Counted from the stretch's first letter, positions 53,140-62,284 are shown. The stretch: 64,000 nt of DNA from DATLMR01 sp035634255 (GCA_035634255.1 DASQDI010000153.1:1-64000); one strand, 5' to 3'. Program-made: numbers and translations. Notes: generated from the sequence alone by a model not told the origin.

Positions 53140-55209
53140 ATGAGTGCAAATGCGATTACTCAGCTACCTTATAAACCTTTAGCCGATGCTCCGGGAACGG
53201 TTGAGATCGAGAAACAGCTTGAGTGGTACAGGCTGATTCATCTCGGCAGGCTGCTTGACGACAAGGCGCGGAACTATCTCAGGCAGGCGAAGGGATGGTC
53301 CTACCATGCGTCGCATGCGGGCCATGACGGGATTCAGCTCGCCATGGGCCTAGCCTTCAGGCCGAACAAAGATTTCCTGTTTCCCTACTACCGCGATATG
53401 CTGACGGCCCTCGCGGCGGGGGTTACGCCGTACGAGATCATACTCAACGGGCTCTCGAAGGCCGAGGACGTGGCCTCGGGAGGCCGACACATGAGCAACC
53501 ATTTCGCGAAGATTCCCATCGGCATCTGGAACGTCTCCTCGGCCACGGGGAATCACACGCAGCACGCCGCGGGTCTCGCCCGCGCCGTCAAGTATTACGA
53601 CGCCGATTCGATTGTCTATTCGAGCCAGGGCGAGTCCTCCTGCTCGGAGGGATACGTGTTCGAGGCGCTCAACGGGGCGAGCCGCGAGCGCCTGCCGGTG
53701 ATCTTCGTCGTGCAGAACAACGGCTACGGCATATCGGTCCCGGTGAGCGAGCAGACCGCGAACCCCATAGTCTCGGAGAACTACCGCGGGCTCCGCAACC
53801 TGACCATCATCAATTGTGACGGCACCAACCCGTTCGACGCCACGAAGTCGATCAAGCGCGCGACCGACATCATCCACGAAGGCAACGGCCCCGTGCTCGT
53901 CCACGCCTTCTGCGAGAGGATTCACGCGCACTCGAACTCCGACAGGCACGAGCTGTACAGGTCGGAAGAAGAGCTGACGGAAGTCCGCACGTTCGACCCC
54001 TACGAGCGCCTCAGGCTCCACCTGCTCAACGTCGAGGACGTTGAGGAAGTGACCCTGCTCGCCATCGAGGAAGAGAACAAGACGTTAGTTCAGGAAGCGG
54101 CGGACCGGGCCGAAGCCTCGCCCGACCCCGACCCGCAGACGGCCACCCTGTACGTGACTCCCGAGGACACGCCCGTCTCGCCCGAGGCGCAGACTCCCGC
54201 CGAGGGCGGCCAGCTGCTCACCCTCCGCGAGGCCATAAACGAGACCTTGAAGCAGGAATTCCGCCGCAACCCCGACACGTTCCTCTGGGGGCAGGACGTT
54301 GCCTCGAAGGAGAAGGGCGGGGTCTTCAACGTGACCAAGGGCATGCAGCAGGAGTTCGGCCCGAGCCGCGTCTTCAACGCGCCCATCGCCGAAAATTACA
54401 TCGTCGGCACCGCGAACGGTTTCTCCCGTTTCAAAGACGACATCCGCGTCGTCATCGAGGCGGCTCAGTTCGCCGATTACGTCTGGCCAGCGATGGAGCA
54501 GATAGTCGATACGTCGCACGACTACTACCGCTCGAACGGCCAGTGGCACCCGAACATCGTGATGAGGCTCTCTTCCGGGGGCTACATCGCGGGCGGCCTG
54601 TACCACTCGCAGAGCGTGGAAGGCATCTTCAGCTGCCTCCCCGGCCTGCGTATCGTGATGCCGGCCTTCGCGGACGACGCGATGGGCCTGCTGCGCCACT
54701 CCATCCGCGCGGGCGGGATCACGATCTTCCTCGAACCGAAGTACCTATACAACCAGGTCTTCGCGAAGGCTGCGGACCCCGGCGAGAATTACGAGATCCC
54801 GTTCGGCAAGGCCCGCGTGCGCCGCGAAGGCGAGGACCTCACCATAGTCAGCTACGGGACGCCCGTGCACTGGTGCATGCGCGCCGCCAACCAGCTCAAA
54901 GACGAGCACGGCCTCGAAGTCGAAGTCATCGACCTCAGGTCGCTCGTGCCGCTCGACATGGAGACGGTTTACAACTCGGTCACGAAGACCTCGAAGGTTC
55001 TGGTCGTCCACGAGGACAAGGTCTTCTCCGGGCTCGGGGCGGAGATCACTGCGGAGATTCAGGAGAAGTGTTTCGACGTGCTCGACGGCCCGATCATGCG
55101 GGTCGGGCGGCCTTACTCGCCGGTGCCTTTTTCGAAGATTCTTGAGCGCGCGGTACTGCCGCAGGTCGAGGAGATTTACGATAAGGCGCTTCAGCTCGCC
55201 CGCTACTAA
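53140..55209 (+). CDS. 2-oxoacid dehydrogenase E1, fused alpha and beta subunits
   Basis: A 689-residue ThDP enzyme in which the E1-alpha (residues 20-335) and E1-beta (residues 355-689) domains are fused. It decarboxylates a 2-oxoacid, probably a branched-chain one, and passes the acyl group to E2. The ThDP/Mg motif normally GDG-x(about 27)-NN reads GES (164-166) ... NN (193-194), so the third Gly is Ser. The beta part shows RLSSGGYIAGGLYHSQSVEG, PEKYLYNQVF-like and EVIDLRSLVPLD motifs of transketolase-type E1-beta. E2 and E3 are not adjacent. GAGAGGAT precedes the ATG; a strong terminator follows the stop. Confidence 0.92.
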   Translation: MSANAITQLPYKPLADAPGTVEIEKQLEWYRLIHLGRLLDDKARNYLRQAKGWSYHASHAGHDGIQLAMGLAFRPNKDFLFPYYRDMLTALAAGVTPYEIILNGLSKAEDVASGGRHMSNHFAKIPIGIWNVSSATGNHTQHAAGLARAVKYYDADSIVYSSQGESSCSEGYVFEALNGASRERLPVIFVVQNNGYGISVPVSEQTANPIVSENYRGLRNLTIINCDGTNPFDATKSIKRATDIIHEGNGPVLVHAFCERIHAHSNSDRHELYRSEEELTEVRTFDPYERLRLHLLNVEDVEEVTLLAIEEENKTLVQEAADRAEASPDPDPQTATLYVTPEDTPVSPEAQTPAEGGQLLTLREAINETLKQEFRRNPDTFLWGQDVASKEKGGVFNVTKGMQQEFGPSRVFNAPIAENYIVGTANGFSRFKDDIRVVIEAAQFADYVWPAMEQIVDTSHDYYRSNGQWHPNIVMRLSSGGYIAGGLYHSQSVEGIFSCLPGLRIVMPAFADDAMGLLRHSIRAGGITIFLEPKYLYNQVFAKAADPGENYEIPFGKARVRREGEDLTIVSYGTPVHWCMRAANQLKDEHGLEVEVIDLRSLVPLDMETVYNSVTKTSKVLVVHEDKVFSGLGAEITAEIQEKCFDVLDGPIMRVGRPYSPVPFSKILERAVLPQVEEIYDKALQLARY

Positions 55210-55224
55210 ATTCGATCATTCCGA

Positions 55225-55254
55225 GCGGGGGCAGGGCGGATGCCTTGCCCCCGC
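55225..55254 (+). terminator. Terminator of the E1 gene
   Basis: A 13-base-pair stem (GCGGGGGCA pairing TGCCCCCGC, extended by one G-U pair and GGC/GCC) closes on a 4-base GGAT loop, 16 bases after the stop. The following CGCATCTTTCT is only moderately T-rich. Confidence 0.75.
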
Positions 55255-55421
55255 CGCATCTTTCTCGGCCCTTCCGCCCATCCGTCGCCATTTTTCGAAC
55301 CGGTTCGGCCCCCGAACACGCGCAGGGAGTAGATTAAAGACTTTCGGGTTCTGTATAATCTCTATTGCCTTGTGAGTAGCAGGAAATCTAAACTCAAAAT
55401 CTACACGAATACTCCCCCAGG

Positions 55422-56699
55422 GTGACGGAGACTTTGAAAAGAATAGCATTTCTGCCGCTTCTCATCTTGCTTTTCCCGGCCCAAACCGGGAAACCGGCCA
55501 TGGTGGCCATTCCTGAGGTCGCCCCGGCACCCCCGGCGCGGGAGCGGGTGGAGCTTCAGGCCGTGAGCGGTTATAAGGAAGCGCTCCGCTCGCGCGGCCA
55601 GAACCTCACCGACCAGGGCGTGATAGTGGAGACCCTCGACGGCCGCAGCTCCCTCGGCGAGTTCAACGCCGACATGACCTTCAACCCCGCGTCGGTCATG
55701 AAGCTCGCGACCTCTCTGGTCGCCCTCTCGAAATTCCCCCCCGATCATCGATACCGGACCAACTTTCTGGCCGACGGGGTGGTCGACCCGAAGGCGCGGA
55801 AACTGGAAGGCGATCTGGTGGTCGAAGGCGGAGCCGACCCGATGTTTTCGGCCTCGGACGCGGACGAGGTCGCGCGCGAGCTTTCGCGCATAGGCATCTC
55901 GCGCGTGACGGGCTCCCTTAGAATGTGCGGCCCGTTTTATTACTACGCGCGCGGGTACACGTCGAACCTCTCCCGCCAGACTTCCGCCGTCAAACTTAGG
56001 ACCGTATTCGAGCGGGCCGGGATAAAGATCGACGGCGAGACCGTCTTCGGGGACAAGTCGGGGGAGATACTAGTCTCTCATTACTCCGACCAGCTTTCGA
56101 ACATCCTGCTCTATCAGAATGCGTACAGCAGCAACGCCGTCGCCGAAGTGATTGGAGAGTCGGCGGGAGGCCCGCAGGCGGTCCAGGACTTTCTCGTTCG
56201 AAACCTGGGCCTGCTCGACAGCGAGGTCCACGTGGGCTCCACTTCCGGACTGTACTTCAACCGCATCACGCCCAGGGCCTCGCTCAAGGTGCTGCGCGCC
56301 CTCCTTCAGACGCTCGACAAGTACTCGCTCAAGCCGGAGGACATTATGCCGGTGGCGGGGATCGATTCGGGGACGATGCGCGCCCGCCTCGCGCGCGAGG
56401 ACCTGCGCGGGGCGGTCATCGCGAAGACGGGCACCCTCGTCTCGATGGACAGGGGCGTGAGCACTCTGGTCGGCATAGTTTATACGAAGGCCCATGGCCC
56501 CGTGGCATTCGCTATCTTCAATTCGGATGGGAGCGTGAACTTTTACCGCAGGCTTCAGGACCAGTTCCTCGAACAGGTGATCGCCGAAGAGGGGGGCCCG
56601 GTCCCGGTCGGGAGGTTCGCGGACGCGCTCTCGGAGACGGAGCCTGACTCGATCAATCAAGTCCTCTACAAGCGGGGCCAGGAAGGCTCGGCCGATTGA
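55422..56699 (+). CDS. D-alanyl-D-alanine carboxypeptidase (PBP4/DacB-like, S13)
   Basis: A 425-residue penicillin-binding protein. After a signal peptide (RIAFLPLLILLFPAQ) come the three active-site motifs: SVMK in FNPASVMKLATSLVAL near residue 90, SSN in QNAYSSNAVAEVIG and KTG in AVIAKTGTLVSMDRG. It removes or crosslinks terminal D-Ala in peptidoglycan. It lacks the long insertion of E. coli PBP4. The start codon is GTG at 55422; a TTG four codons on, preceded by GGAG, is an alternative that would begin LKRIAFLP. Confidence 0.88.
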   Translation: MTETLKRIAFLPLLILLFPAQTGKPAMVAIPEVAPAPPARERVELQAVSGYKEALRSRGQNLTDQGVIVETLDGRSSLGEFNADMTFNPASVMKLATSLVALSKFPPDHRYRTNFLADGVVDPKARKLEGDLVVEGGADPMFSASDADEVARELSRIGISRVTGSLRMCGPFYYYARGYTSNLSRQTSAVKLRTVFERAGIKIDGETVFGDKSGEILVSHYSDQLSNILLYQNAYSSNAVAEVIGESAGGPQAVQDFLVRNLGLLDSEVHVGSTSGLYFNRITPRASLKVLRALLQTLDKYSLKPEDIMPVAGIDSGTMRARLAREDLRGAVIAKTGTLVSMDRGVSTLVGIVYTKAHGPVAFAIFNSDGSVNFYRRLQDQFLEQVIAEEGGPVPVGRFADALSETEPDSINQVLYKRGQEGSAD

Positions 56700-56747
56700 G
56701 CCCGAGCCATCTCACGGCTCCTCAATCGTCCGAGAGTCGGGGGGAAT

Positions 56748-57926
56748 TTGAAAAGTTTTGATCTTGACCGAGCCCGCCGAGAGACTCCGGGGTGCGCAAA
56801 CGTCGCGCATTTCAACAATGCCGGGGCCGCGCTCATGCCCCGGCCGGTGCTCGAGTCGGTGGCGAACCACCTGCTTCTGGAGTCCCTGATCGGAGGGTAC
56901 GAAGCGAAGGCCAAAGAGATCGACAAGGTCGAGCGCGTTTACGATTCATTAAGCGCCTTGCTCAACTGCCACCGGGACGAGGTCGCGATAATAGAGAACG
57001 CCACGCGCGCCTGGGACATGGCCTTCTACTCGGTCCCCCTCGGCCCCGGCGACCGCATACTCACGGCCGTCGCGGAGTACGCGAGCAACTACATCTCCTA
57101 CCTTCAGGTCGCCCGCAGGACCGGCGCGGTGATCGAGGTCGTGCCCGACGACGGGCGGGGGCAGTTATCCGTCGATGCCCTCCGCGACCTCATCGATGAC
57201 CGCGTGAAGCTGATCGCGATCACTCACGTCCCGACCAACAACGGGCTCGTCAACCCCGCCCTAGAAGTCGGGAAAGTCGCGCGCGAAGCGGGAGTCCTTT
57301 ACCTCCTCGACGCCTGCCAGTCCGTCGGCCAGATGCCGCTCGACGTCCGGGAGATCGGCTGCGACATGCTGTCGGGGACCGGGCGCAAGTACCTCCGCGG
57401 CCCGCGCGGGACCGGGTTCCTTTACGTGAGGCGCGAGAGGATAAAAGAGCTTGAGCCCCCTTTCCTCGACCTCCACGCGGCGGAGTTGATAGGGCGCGAC
57501 GAGTTCAGGATTCGCGCGGACGCCCGCCGGTTCGAGAACTGGGAGACTAACTTCGCGGGCAAGATCGGCCTGGGCGTGGCCGTCGATTACGCGATGGAGT
57601 GGGGGCTCGACCTTATCCGGGACCGGGTCAACTACCTTGCCGACCTCCTGCGCGCTCGCCTGGGCGACATTCCGCGAGTGACGGTTCGGGACAGGGGCGC
57701 GGAAAAGTGCGGGATCGTCTGCTTCACGGTCGAGGGGAAAAGCTCGGATGAGATCCGCCGCTCGCTGTCCGAGTGGGGGATAAACGTCTGGGTCGCTCAA
57801 CAGAGGGACACGCGGCTGGACGGCGACGGAAGCTCCCTGCCGGACATGGTGCGCGCTTCGGTCCATTACTACAACACCGAAGAGGAGGTCGCGCGCCTGT
57901 GCGAGACTCTCGCCCGCCTGCTCTAA
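56748..57926 (+). CDS. Class V aminotransferase-fold PLP enzyme
   Basis: A 392-residue PLP enzyme of the class V (NifS/EgtE/isopenicillin-epimerase) group. Landmarks are FNNAGAALMPRPVLESV near residue 22, the PLP-site IENATRAWDMAFYS, LLDACQSVGQMPLDVREIGC and the Schiff-base Lys in LSGTGRKYLRGPRGTGF near residue 212. It could be a cysteine desulfurase, a hercynylcysteine sulfoxide lyase or a related aminotransferase; the substrate is not evident. It lies 48 bases after the carboxypeptidase gene and starts with TTG, preceded by GGGGGAA. Confidence 0.85.
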   Translation: MKSFDLDRARRETPGCANVAHFNNAGAALMPRPVLESVANHLLLESLIGGYEAKAKEIDKVERVYDSLSALLNCHRDEVAIIENATRAWDMAFYSVPLGPGDRILTAVAEYASNYISYLQVARRTGAVIEVVPDDGRGQLSVDALRDLIDDRVKLIAITHVPTNNGLVNPALEVGKVAREAGVLYLLDACQSVGQMPLDVREIGCDMLSGTGRKYLRGPRGTGFLYVRRERIKELEPPFLDLHAAELIGRDEFRIRADARRFENWETNFAGKIGLGVAVDYAMEWGLDLIRDRVNYLADLLRARLGDIPRVTVRDRGAEKCGIVCFTVEGKSSDEIRRSLSEWGINVWVAQQRDTRLDGDGSSLPDMVRASVHYYNTEEEVARLCETLARLL

Positions 57927-57950
57927 CGGAAAGCCCTGACCCGAAGAATT

Positions 57951-60335
57951 CTAATCCCACAGACCCGGAATCGAATGGCGGCAATCCGGGCATCGCCCCG
58001 CTTCCAGGCGGTTCTTCAGTACGTGAAAGCCGTACCGCTCGATCAGCGTCGCCTTGCAGCCGGGGCAGAAAGTGTTCTCGTACCTGCCCACGCGGCCCGG
58101 CAGGTTCCCCGCGTAGACGAATCGCAACCCCGCGCCGTACCCGATCTCGGCGGCCCGGATCAAAGTTTCGACCGACGTGTTGCTCGGCCCGGTCATCTTG
58201 TAGTCCTGATGAAAAGCCGTGACGTGCCAGGGTATATCAGGCGAAACCCCCGCGATGAAATCCGCCGCGGCCTTCAACTCGTCCGTGGAGTCGTTGAAGC
58301 CGGGGATGATTAAGGTGACGATCTCCAGCCAGAACCCGCGCTCGTGGACCATCTTGATCGAGTTCAAAACGTTTTCCAGGACGCCTCCGAGCTTGCGGTA
58401 ATTCCGGTCGTCGAACCCTTTCAGATCGATCTTGTAGAGATCGACGAAAGGCCTGATGTAATCGAGCACTTCGGGCGTGGCGTTGCCGTTCGACACGTAG
58501 CCGCAGGCGAAGCCTGACGGTTTGGCCTGCTTGAATATCTCGACCGCCCACTCGCTCGTAATCAGGGGCTCGTTGTAGCTCGACACGACGAGCCTCGCGC
58601 CGTAGCGCCGGGCCGTCTCCGCCATCTGCTCGGGCGTGACGACCCTCGGCGGCGCGACCGCCTTCGGGTCGCGCAACGCCTGCGACGTTACCCAGTTCTG
58701 GCAGTTAGACACAAGGGCGAAATTCGCCAGATAGTTGTGCTCTTCTTCGACTTCGAGGTTATAAACGTCCCCGTCAAATTCCCGGCTCCCGACACTCTTA
58801 ATGGGGACCAGATAATAATCTTCGGTTTCGATCAGCCTGCGAGTTATTGATGAATTCTCGTACCAGGCAACAGTGAATTGAAAGGGGGACCGCTTTACTT
58901 TACGCCCCTGAATAACCCCTTCCTCTTCCGTGGCCGTTTCATACACTGAAGGGATGTATCCGAGCTTGAGGGCGAGCCAGGCAACGCCGTAGGCCAGCTT
59001 CCGGGAAACCGTAGTCACACTGACCTTCCCATTCGCGTAACGGTGTCCGTCTCCTTCGACGTATGCCTCAAGGAATGATCTGGCTACGGCCTCGGACGCC
59101 TCGAAAACCACACCGGGGACCCGCTTCTCGCTCGCCCGTCCTCCGCACAGCGATTTGAACAGTCGAGCCGCCGAAGACTTATTCGCAGCGACGGCGAGTG
59201 TGGTTTCCCGCCTCACCAGAAAACTCTTAACCCCGAGGTGTCGCTTGAGTAACTCGGATGTCTCTTCTGCTAACTCCTGTTCTTTTGTCGAAAAAGCGAA
59301 ATTCAGAACAGAGCTGTTGGGCCGGTTTTTTGAAGCGGTTATCGAACCCTCGGCGCAGTAGAGCCCGAGCAGCCTCCCCATTCCCGTGGTGAGAGGGAGC
59401 ACAAGCGGTATGCCCGGCCTATGCTCATTGGGGTACCTCAATGATAAACCTTCGATGATCGGCCCGCTCGTTCGGCGCTCGCTAACTCCATCGCGGGCGA
59501 TCTTGCTGCGAACATGGCGGACATAAGAAGGGCCTTTACCGATCAGGGCTCCGATCTGTCTGGAAGTCTCCCCGCGCGCGGTGGCCTCTGTTATGAACTG
59601 TCGATCTTCCAGAGACAGCTCCCAGGGCGCGCGATACGTTATGAGCTGTGAGCCAAGGAGGTCGAAAGTATTGATCTCCATCGCGCCGGAGAACTCGAAG
59701 CGGCGCGGAACCGCAAGATAGTGTTTATCGGTCAGAAAGCGTGCTTGAGTCGGCTCGGGCGCGCGCGATGTATCGCTGGTGGCGTAGATGCGATGGTCGG
59801 GAGTGCATTCAAGCCCAGGCAGGTAATAGGGCGCGATGCTTATCATTTCGCCGCGATATGGGTGCTTGAACGCGGCTCGCACCTGCCTGAGATTTCCCGA
59901 GCCTGACACGACTTTCAATCCACTCATAAAACCCACCTCCGCGTCAGGCATCTTCCTGAAGGTTTCAGCCTTCTCGAATATTTCCGACAGAGACATGGGG
60001 CCCAGGTCAGTGACAGTCGTCGTCTCGCCCGTAAAGCAGTACGAGCAGTGCAGGTCGCATCCGAGCATGCCGAAGGTGAGCGCGAGGCTGCCGGGGTAGG
60101 CGTGGAAGAAGGGCTTCTTTTCCGTCGGGTCGCACTGGATCGCGCCGACGTAACCCGCCGGGACCATCAGCGTGCCGCCCTCGTTGTAACGGACCCGGCA
60201 GATCCCGTCCAGACCGGGCAGGATCACGCACCGGTGCCCGCATGCGTAGCAGAGCACGCGGTCGCGTTCCTGGCGCTCGTAAAGCTCGCCCTCCCTCGTG
60301 TAATCCTTCAGTACTTCTTTCAGAGTCTTTCCCAT
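57951..60335 (-). CDS. amrS: Radical SAM enzyme AmrS interrupted by an intein
   Basis: A 794-codon frame for AmrS, the radical SAM member of the AmmeMemoRadiSam system, with a 445-residue intein between residues 100 and 544. The host parts total 349 residues, normal for the family. The N-terminal part has CYACGHRC, GICRVRYNEGG and QCDPTEKKPFFHAYPG; the C-terminal part opens with QNWVTSQALRDPKAV and continues VSSYNEPLITSEWA, YVSNGNATPEVLDY, FHQDYKM and FCPGCKATLIERYGF. After splicing the cluster motif becomes CDLHCSYC-QNWVTSQ. AmrS's partners Memo and AMMECR1 are not in this window. Without splicing the enzyme cannot form its [4Fe-4S] cluster. The start ATG at 60335 is good. Confidence 0.92.
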   Translation of the reverse strand: MGKTLKEVLKDYTREGELYERQERDRVLCYACGHRCVILPGLDGICRVRYNEGGTLMVPAGYVGAIQCDPTEKKPFFHAYPGSLALTFGMLGCDLHCSYCFTGETTTVTDLGPMSLSEIFEKAETFRKMPDAEVGFMSGLKVVSGSGNLRQVRAAFKHPYRGEMISIAPYYLPGLECTPDHRIYATSDTSRAPEPTQARFLTDKHYLAVPRRFEFSGAMEINTFDLLGSQLITYRAPWELSLEDRQFITEATARGETSRQIGALIGKGPSYVRHVRSKIARDGVSERRTSGPIIEGLSLRYPNEHRPGIPLVLPLTTGMGRLLGLYCAEGSITASKNRPNSSVLNFAFSTKEQELAEETSELLKRHLGVKSFLVRRETTLAVAANKSSAARLFKSLCGGRASEKRVPGVVFEASEAVARSFLEAYVEGDGHRYANGKVSVTTVSRKLAYGVAWLALKLGYIPSVYETATEEEGVIQGRKVKRSPFQFTVAWYENSSITRRLIETEDYYLVPIKSVGSREFDGDVYNLEVEEEHNYLANFALVSNCQNWVTSQALRDPKAVAPPRVVTPEQMAETARRYGARLVVSSYNEPLITSEWAVEIFKQAKPSGFACGYVSNGNATPEVLDYIRPFVDLYKIDLKGFDDRNYRKLGGVLENVLNSIKMVHERGFWLEIVTLIIPGFNDSTDELKAAADFIAGVSPDIPWHVTAFHQDYKMTGPSNTSVETLIRAAEIGYGAGLRFVYAGNLPGRVGRYENTFCPGCKATLIERYGFHVLKNRLEAGRCPDCRHSIPGLWD
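58704..60038 (-). mobile_element. Intein with LAGLIDADG homing endonuclease inside amrS
   Basis: The intein starts at Cys100 (CFTGETTTVTDLGPMSL, splicing block A), has block B with ISIAPYYLPGLECTPDHRIY (Thr178 to His181), and ends DVYNLEVEEEHNYLANFALV-SN (blocks F and G) with Asn544 as the last residue and Cys545 as the +1 nucleophile. Two LAGLIDADG-type motifs, LLGLYCAEGS (322-331) and FLEAYVEGDG (421-430), identify a DOD homing endonuclease, so the element is a complete mobile intein. A helix-turn-helix-like segment (RQFITEATARGETSRQIGAL, then YVRHVRSKIARDG) lies between the splicing and endonuclease domains. The penultimate residue is Ser rather than the usual His, a known but uncommon variation. 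Its base composition looks less GC-rich than the flanking host gene. Confidence 0.9.
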
Positions 60336-60497
60336 TATCCTGTTCGACGCAGAGAATTGAAATTCGGCAATTAAATTCTACCACGTCCGGGCGACGGCCA
60401 TTCAAGTGCCTAAATCGCCTTCACGATTTCGCGTTCAGGATGGTAAATTGATGGGCTCGATTGAGAGCGGAATTCACAGGAGAACAGACCAAGCCGG

Positions 60498-61454
60498 ATG
60501 AAACTGAGAATCTTACACCACAACCATTGCTTCGATGGTTTCGCCTCCGCCGCCGTCTTCTCCCGCTTCTTCAGGGAGAAGATCAGCCCGGACGCGGAGA
60601 TCACGTACCAGGGGCTCGCTCACAAGCCGAATCAGAAATTCATCGAGGAGGAGCTTTTCGACGGAGACGAGAATGCCATAGTCGATTTCAAGTACAGCCC
60701 TGTTTCGAAGCTGACCTGGTGGTTCGATCACCACCAGAGCGCCTTCCTCTCGCCCGAGGACGAGAGGCACTTCCTCACGTCGAACTCCCCGACCAAGTTC
60801 TATGACCCGAGCTACAAGTCCTGCACCAAGTTCATAGCGGACGTGACCAGAGAGAAGTACGGGTTCGAGGGCGGAGGGCTCGGCGACCTCATCCGGTGGG
60901 CCGACATCATCGACGGGGCCCAGTACGAAAACGCGAAGACCGCCGTTCACCTTGAGGCCCCGGCGCTGAAACTCATGCTCGTCATCGAGGCCAGCCGGGA
61001 CCCGCAACTGATGGGTAAGATTATCCGCGACATGCAGACGCGGCCTCTGGCGGAGATCGTCTCGGACCCGGAGCTTGACAGAGAGTTTCAGCCGCTTTAC
61101 GAGCGCCACCTCCGGACCATCGACCTGATCCGCGCCGCCGCGCGCTTTGAGAACGGCGTCGTCTATTTCGACGTGAGCGAGCACGACGCCGAAGGCTACA
61201 GCAAGTTCATCCCCTACTACCTCTACCCTCAGTGCATCTACTCGGTCGGCGTGAGCCTCACGCCGGGGAGGTCGAAAGTCTCCGTCGGGTTCAACCCGTG
61301 GAGCCCTCAGCCTCGCCGCCACAACCTGGCTTCCATCTGCGAGCGGTACAACGGCGGCGGCCACGCGGTCGTGGGGGCCATATCCTTCAGCCCCGGAGAG
61401 ATTGAAACCGCGAGGGAGACCGCGCAGTCGATAGCGAAGGAACTCGGCTCCTAG
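60498..61454 (+). CDS. DHH-family phosphoesterase
   Basis: A 318-residue protein of the DHH superfamily. HHNHCFDGFASAAVFS at the start corresponds to the first Asp/His motif, FDHHQSAFLSPED near residue 76 is the DHH motif itself, and GGGHAVVGAISFS near residue 295 is the GGGH of the DHHA1 domain. The family includes RecJ, nano-RNase/pAp phosphatase and c-di-AMP phosphodiesterases; this short two-domain form is closest to the nano-RNase/pAp type in layout, though the substrate cannot be read from sequence. The first DxD motif is unusual (CFDG). It is convergent with the MBL gene, overlapping it by four bases. Confidence 0.85.
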   Translation: MKLRILHHNHCFDGFASAAVFSRFFREKISPDAEITYQGLAHKPNQKFIEEELFDGDENAIVDFKYSPVSKLTWWFDHHQSAFLSPEDERHFLTSNSPTKFYDPSYKSCTKFIADVTREKYGFEGGGLGDLIRWADIIDGAQYENAKTAVHLEAPALKLMLVIEASRDPQLMGKIIRDMQTRPLAEIVSDPELDREFQPLYERHLRTIDLIRAAARFENGVVYFDVSEHDAEGYSKFIPYYLYPQCIYSVGVSLTPGRSKVSVGFNPWSPQPRRHNLASICERYNGGGHAVVGAISFSPGEIETARETAQSIAKELGS

Positions 61455-62284
61455 AGCCAGACCCCTCCCGTCTCCCCGCGCCAGGGGCGCGCGCAGTTTC
61501 CCGGCATTTCGAGCAATCGCCCGAGCGGTTCGGCCGCGTTTTTCAAATGCCCTCCGCAACTGGCCAGCACCGACACGGGCCGCGAAGCCAGTTCCCTGAT
61601 GGCTTCGCCCGCGGGCGGGTTCTGAAAAAAGGCGAGCTGCGTCCTCCCATCGTCGTGTTGCCAGACCGTGATCGCGTCCCCGCTCAGGAGCGCGGGGCCT
61701 GACGGCGAGTCCTCCCAATAGACCGCGAGAGAGCCCGCGGAATGGCCGGGCACCGGGACGACTTCGAGACCGTCTTCGAGCAGGACCGGCTCCGAGACCC
61801 ACTCGGACGGGGCGAAGCGGTTGCCGGGCAGGGGCGAGTCGCCCTCCCCCATCCACGCGGGGATGCCGAGCGCCTCGGCCCAGTCTCCCGCGAAGCCCAC
61901 GAAATCCTGATGGCTCACGACGAGCAGCCGCGGCTCGCCCATCGCGCGGATGGCGTCGACGGCTTCCGCCGTGACGACCGGCGGCGCGTCGTAAAGGATC
62001 AGCCCGCGAGGGTGGCGCAGAATGTAGGAGTAGTGCTGGAAGTCCTCGCGGAACGGGGGCCGCTTGTCCGCCCGGAACAGGCCCGGCGCGATCTCTTCAA
62101 AGACAACTTCGTGGCGCGCGAGCCTCGGGTCGTCGAGCGCAAGCATCGTCTTGCGGCCGACCCCGCACAGGGGACAGGTGTAGTGCGCGGGCAACTGTTC
62201 GCCCGGCGCTACCCATTCGACGTGGCCGCAGACCGGGCAGTAAAATCGCCTCCATCCCTTCGCGTCAACTCCGAGTTGAACCAT
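61451..62284 (-). CDS. Rubredoxin-MBL fold fusion protein with altered metal site
   Basis: A 277-residue protein. The N-terminal 45 residues are a rubredoxin-like iron site: CPVCGHVEW (near 18) and CPLCGVG (near 38), two CxxC pairs. The rest is a metallo-beta-lactamase fold: the HxHxDH motif is degraded to VVSHQDFVGFAGDW, while later parts (PGHSAGSLAVYW, LLSGDAI, ASCGGHLKN) retain His and Asp. Rubredoxin-MBL fusions occur in oxygen- or NO-reductases of the flavodiiron type, but the flavin domain is absent here. With the first metal ligands changed, the di-metal site is probably altered or lost. No known function is assigned. Confidence 0.72.
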   Translation of the reverse strand: MVQLGVDAKGWRRFYCPVCGHVEWVAPGEQLPAHYTCPLCGVGRKTMLALDDPRLARHEVVFEEIAPGLFRADKRPPFREDFQHYSYILRHPRGLILYDAPPVVTAEAVDAIRAMGEPRLLVVSHQDFVGFAGDWAEALGIPAWMGEGDSPLPGNRFAPSEWVSEPVLLEDGLEVVPVPGHSAGSLAVYWEDSPSGPALLSGDAITVWQHDDGRTQLAFFQNPPAGEAIRELASRPVSVLASCGGHLKNAAEPLGRLLEMPGNCARPWRGETGGVWL

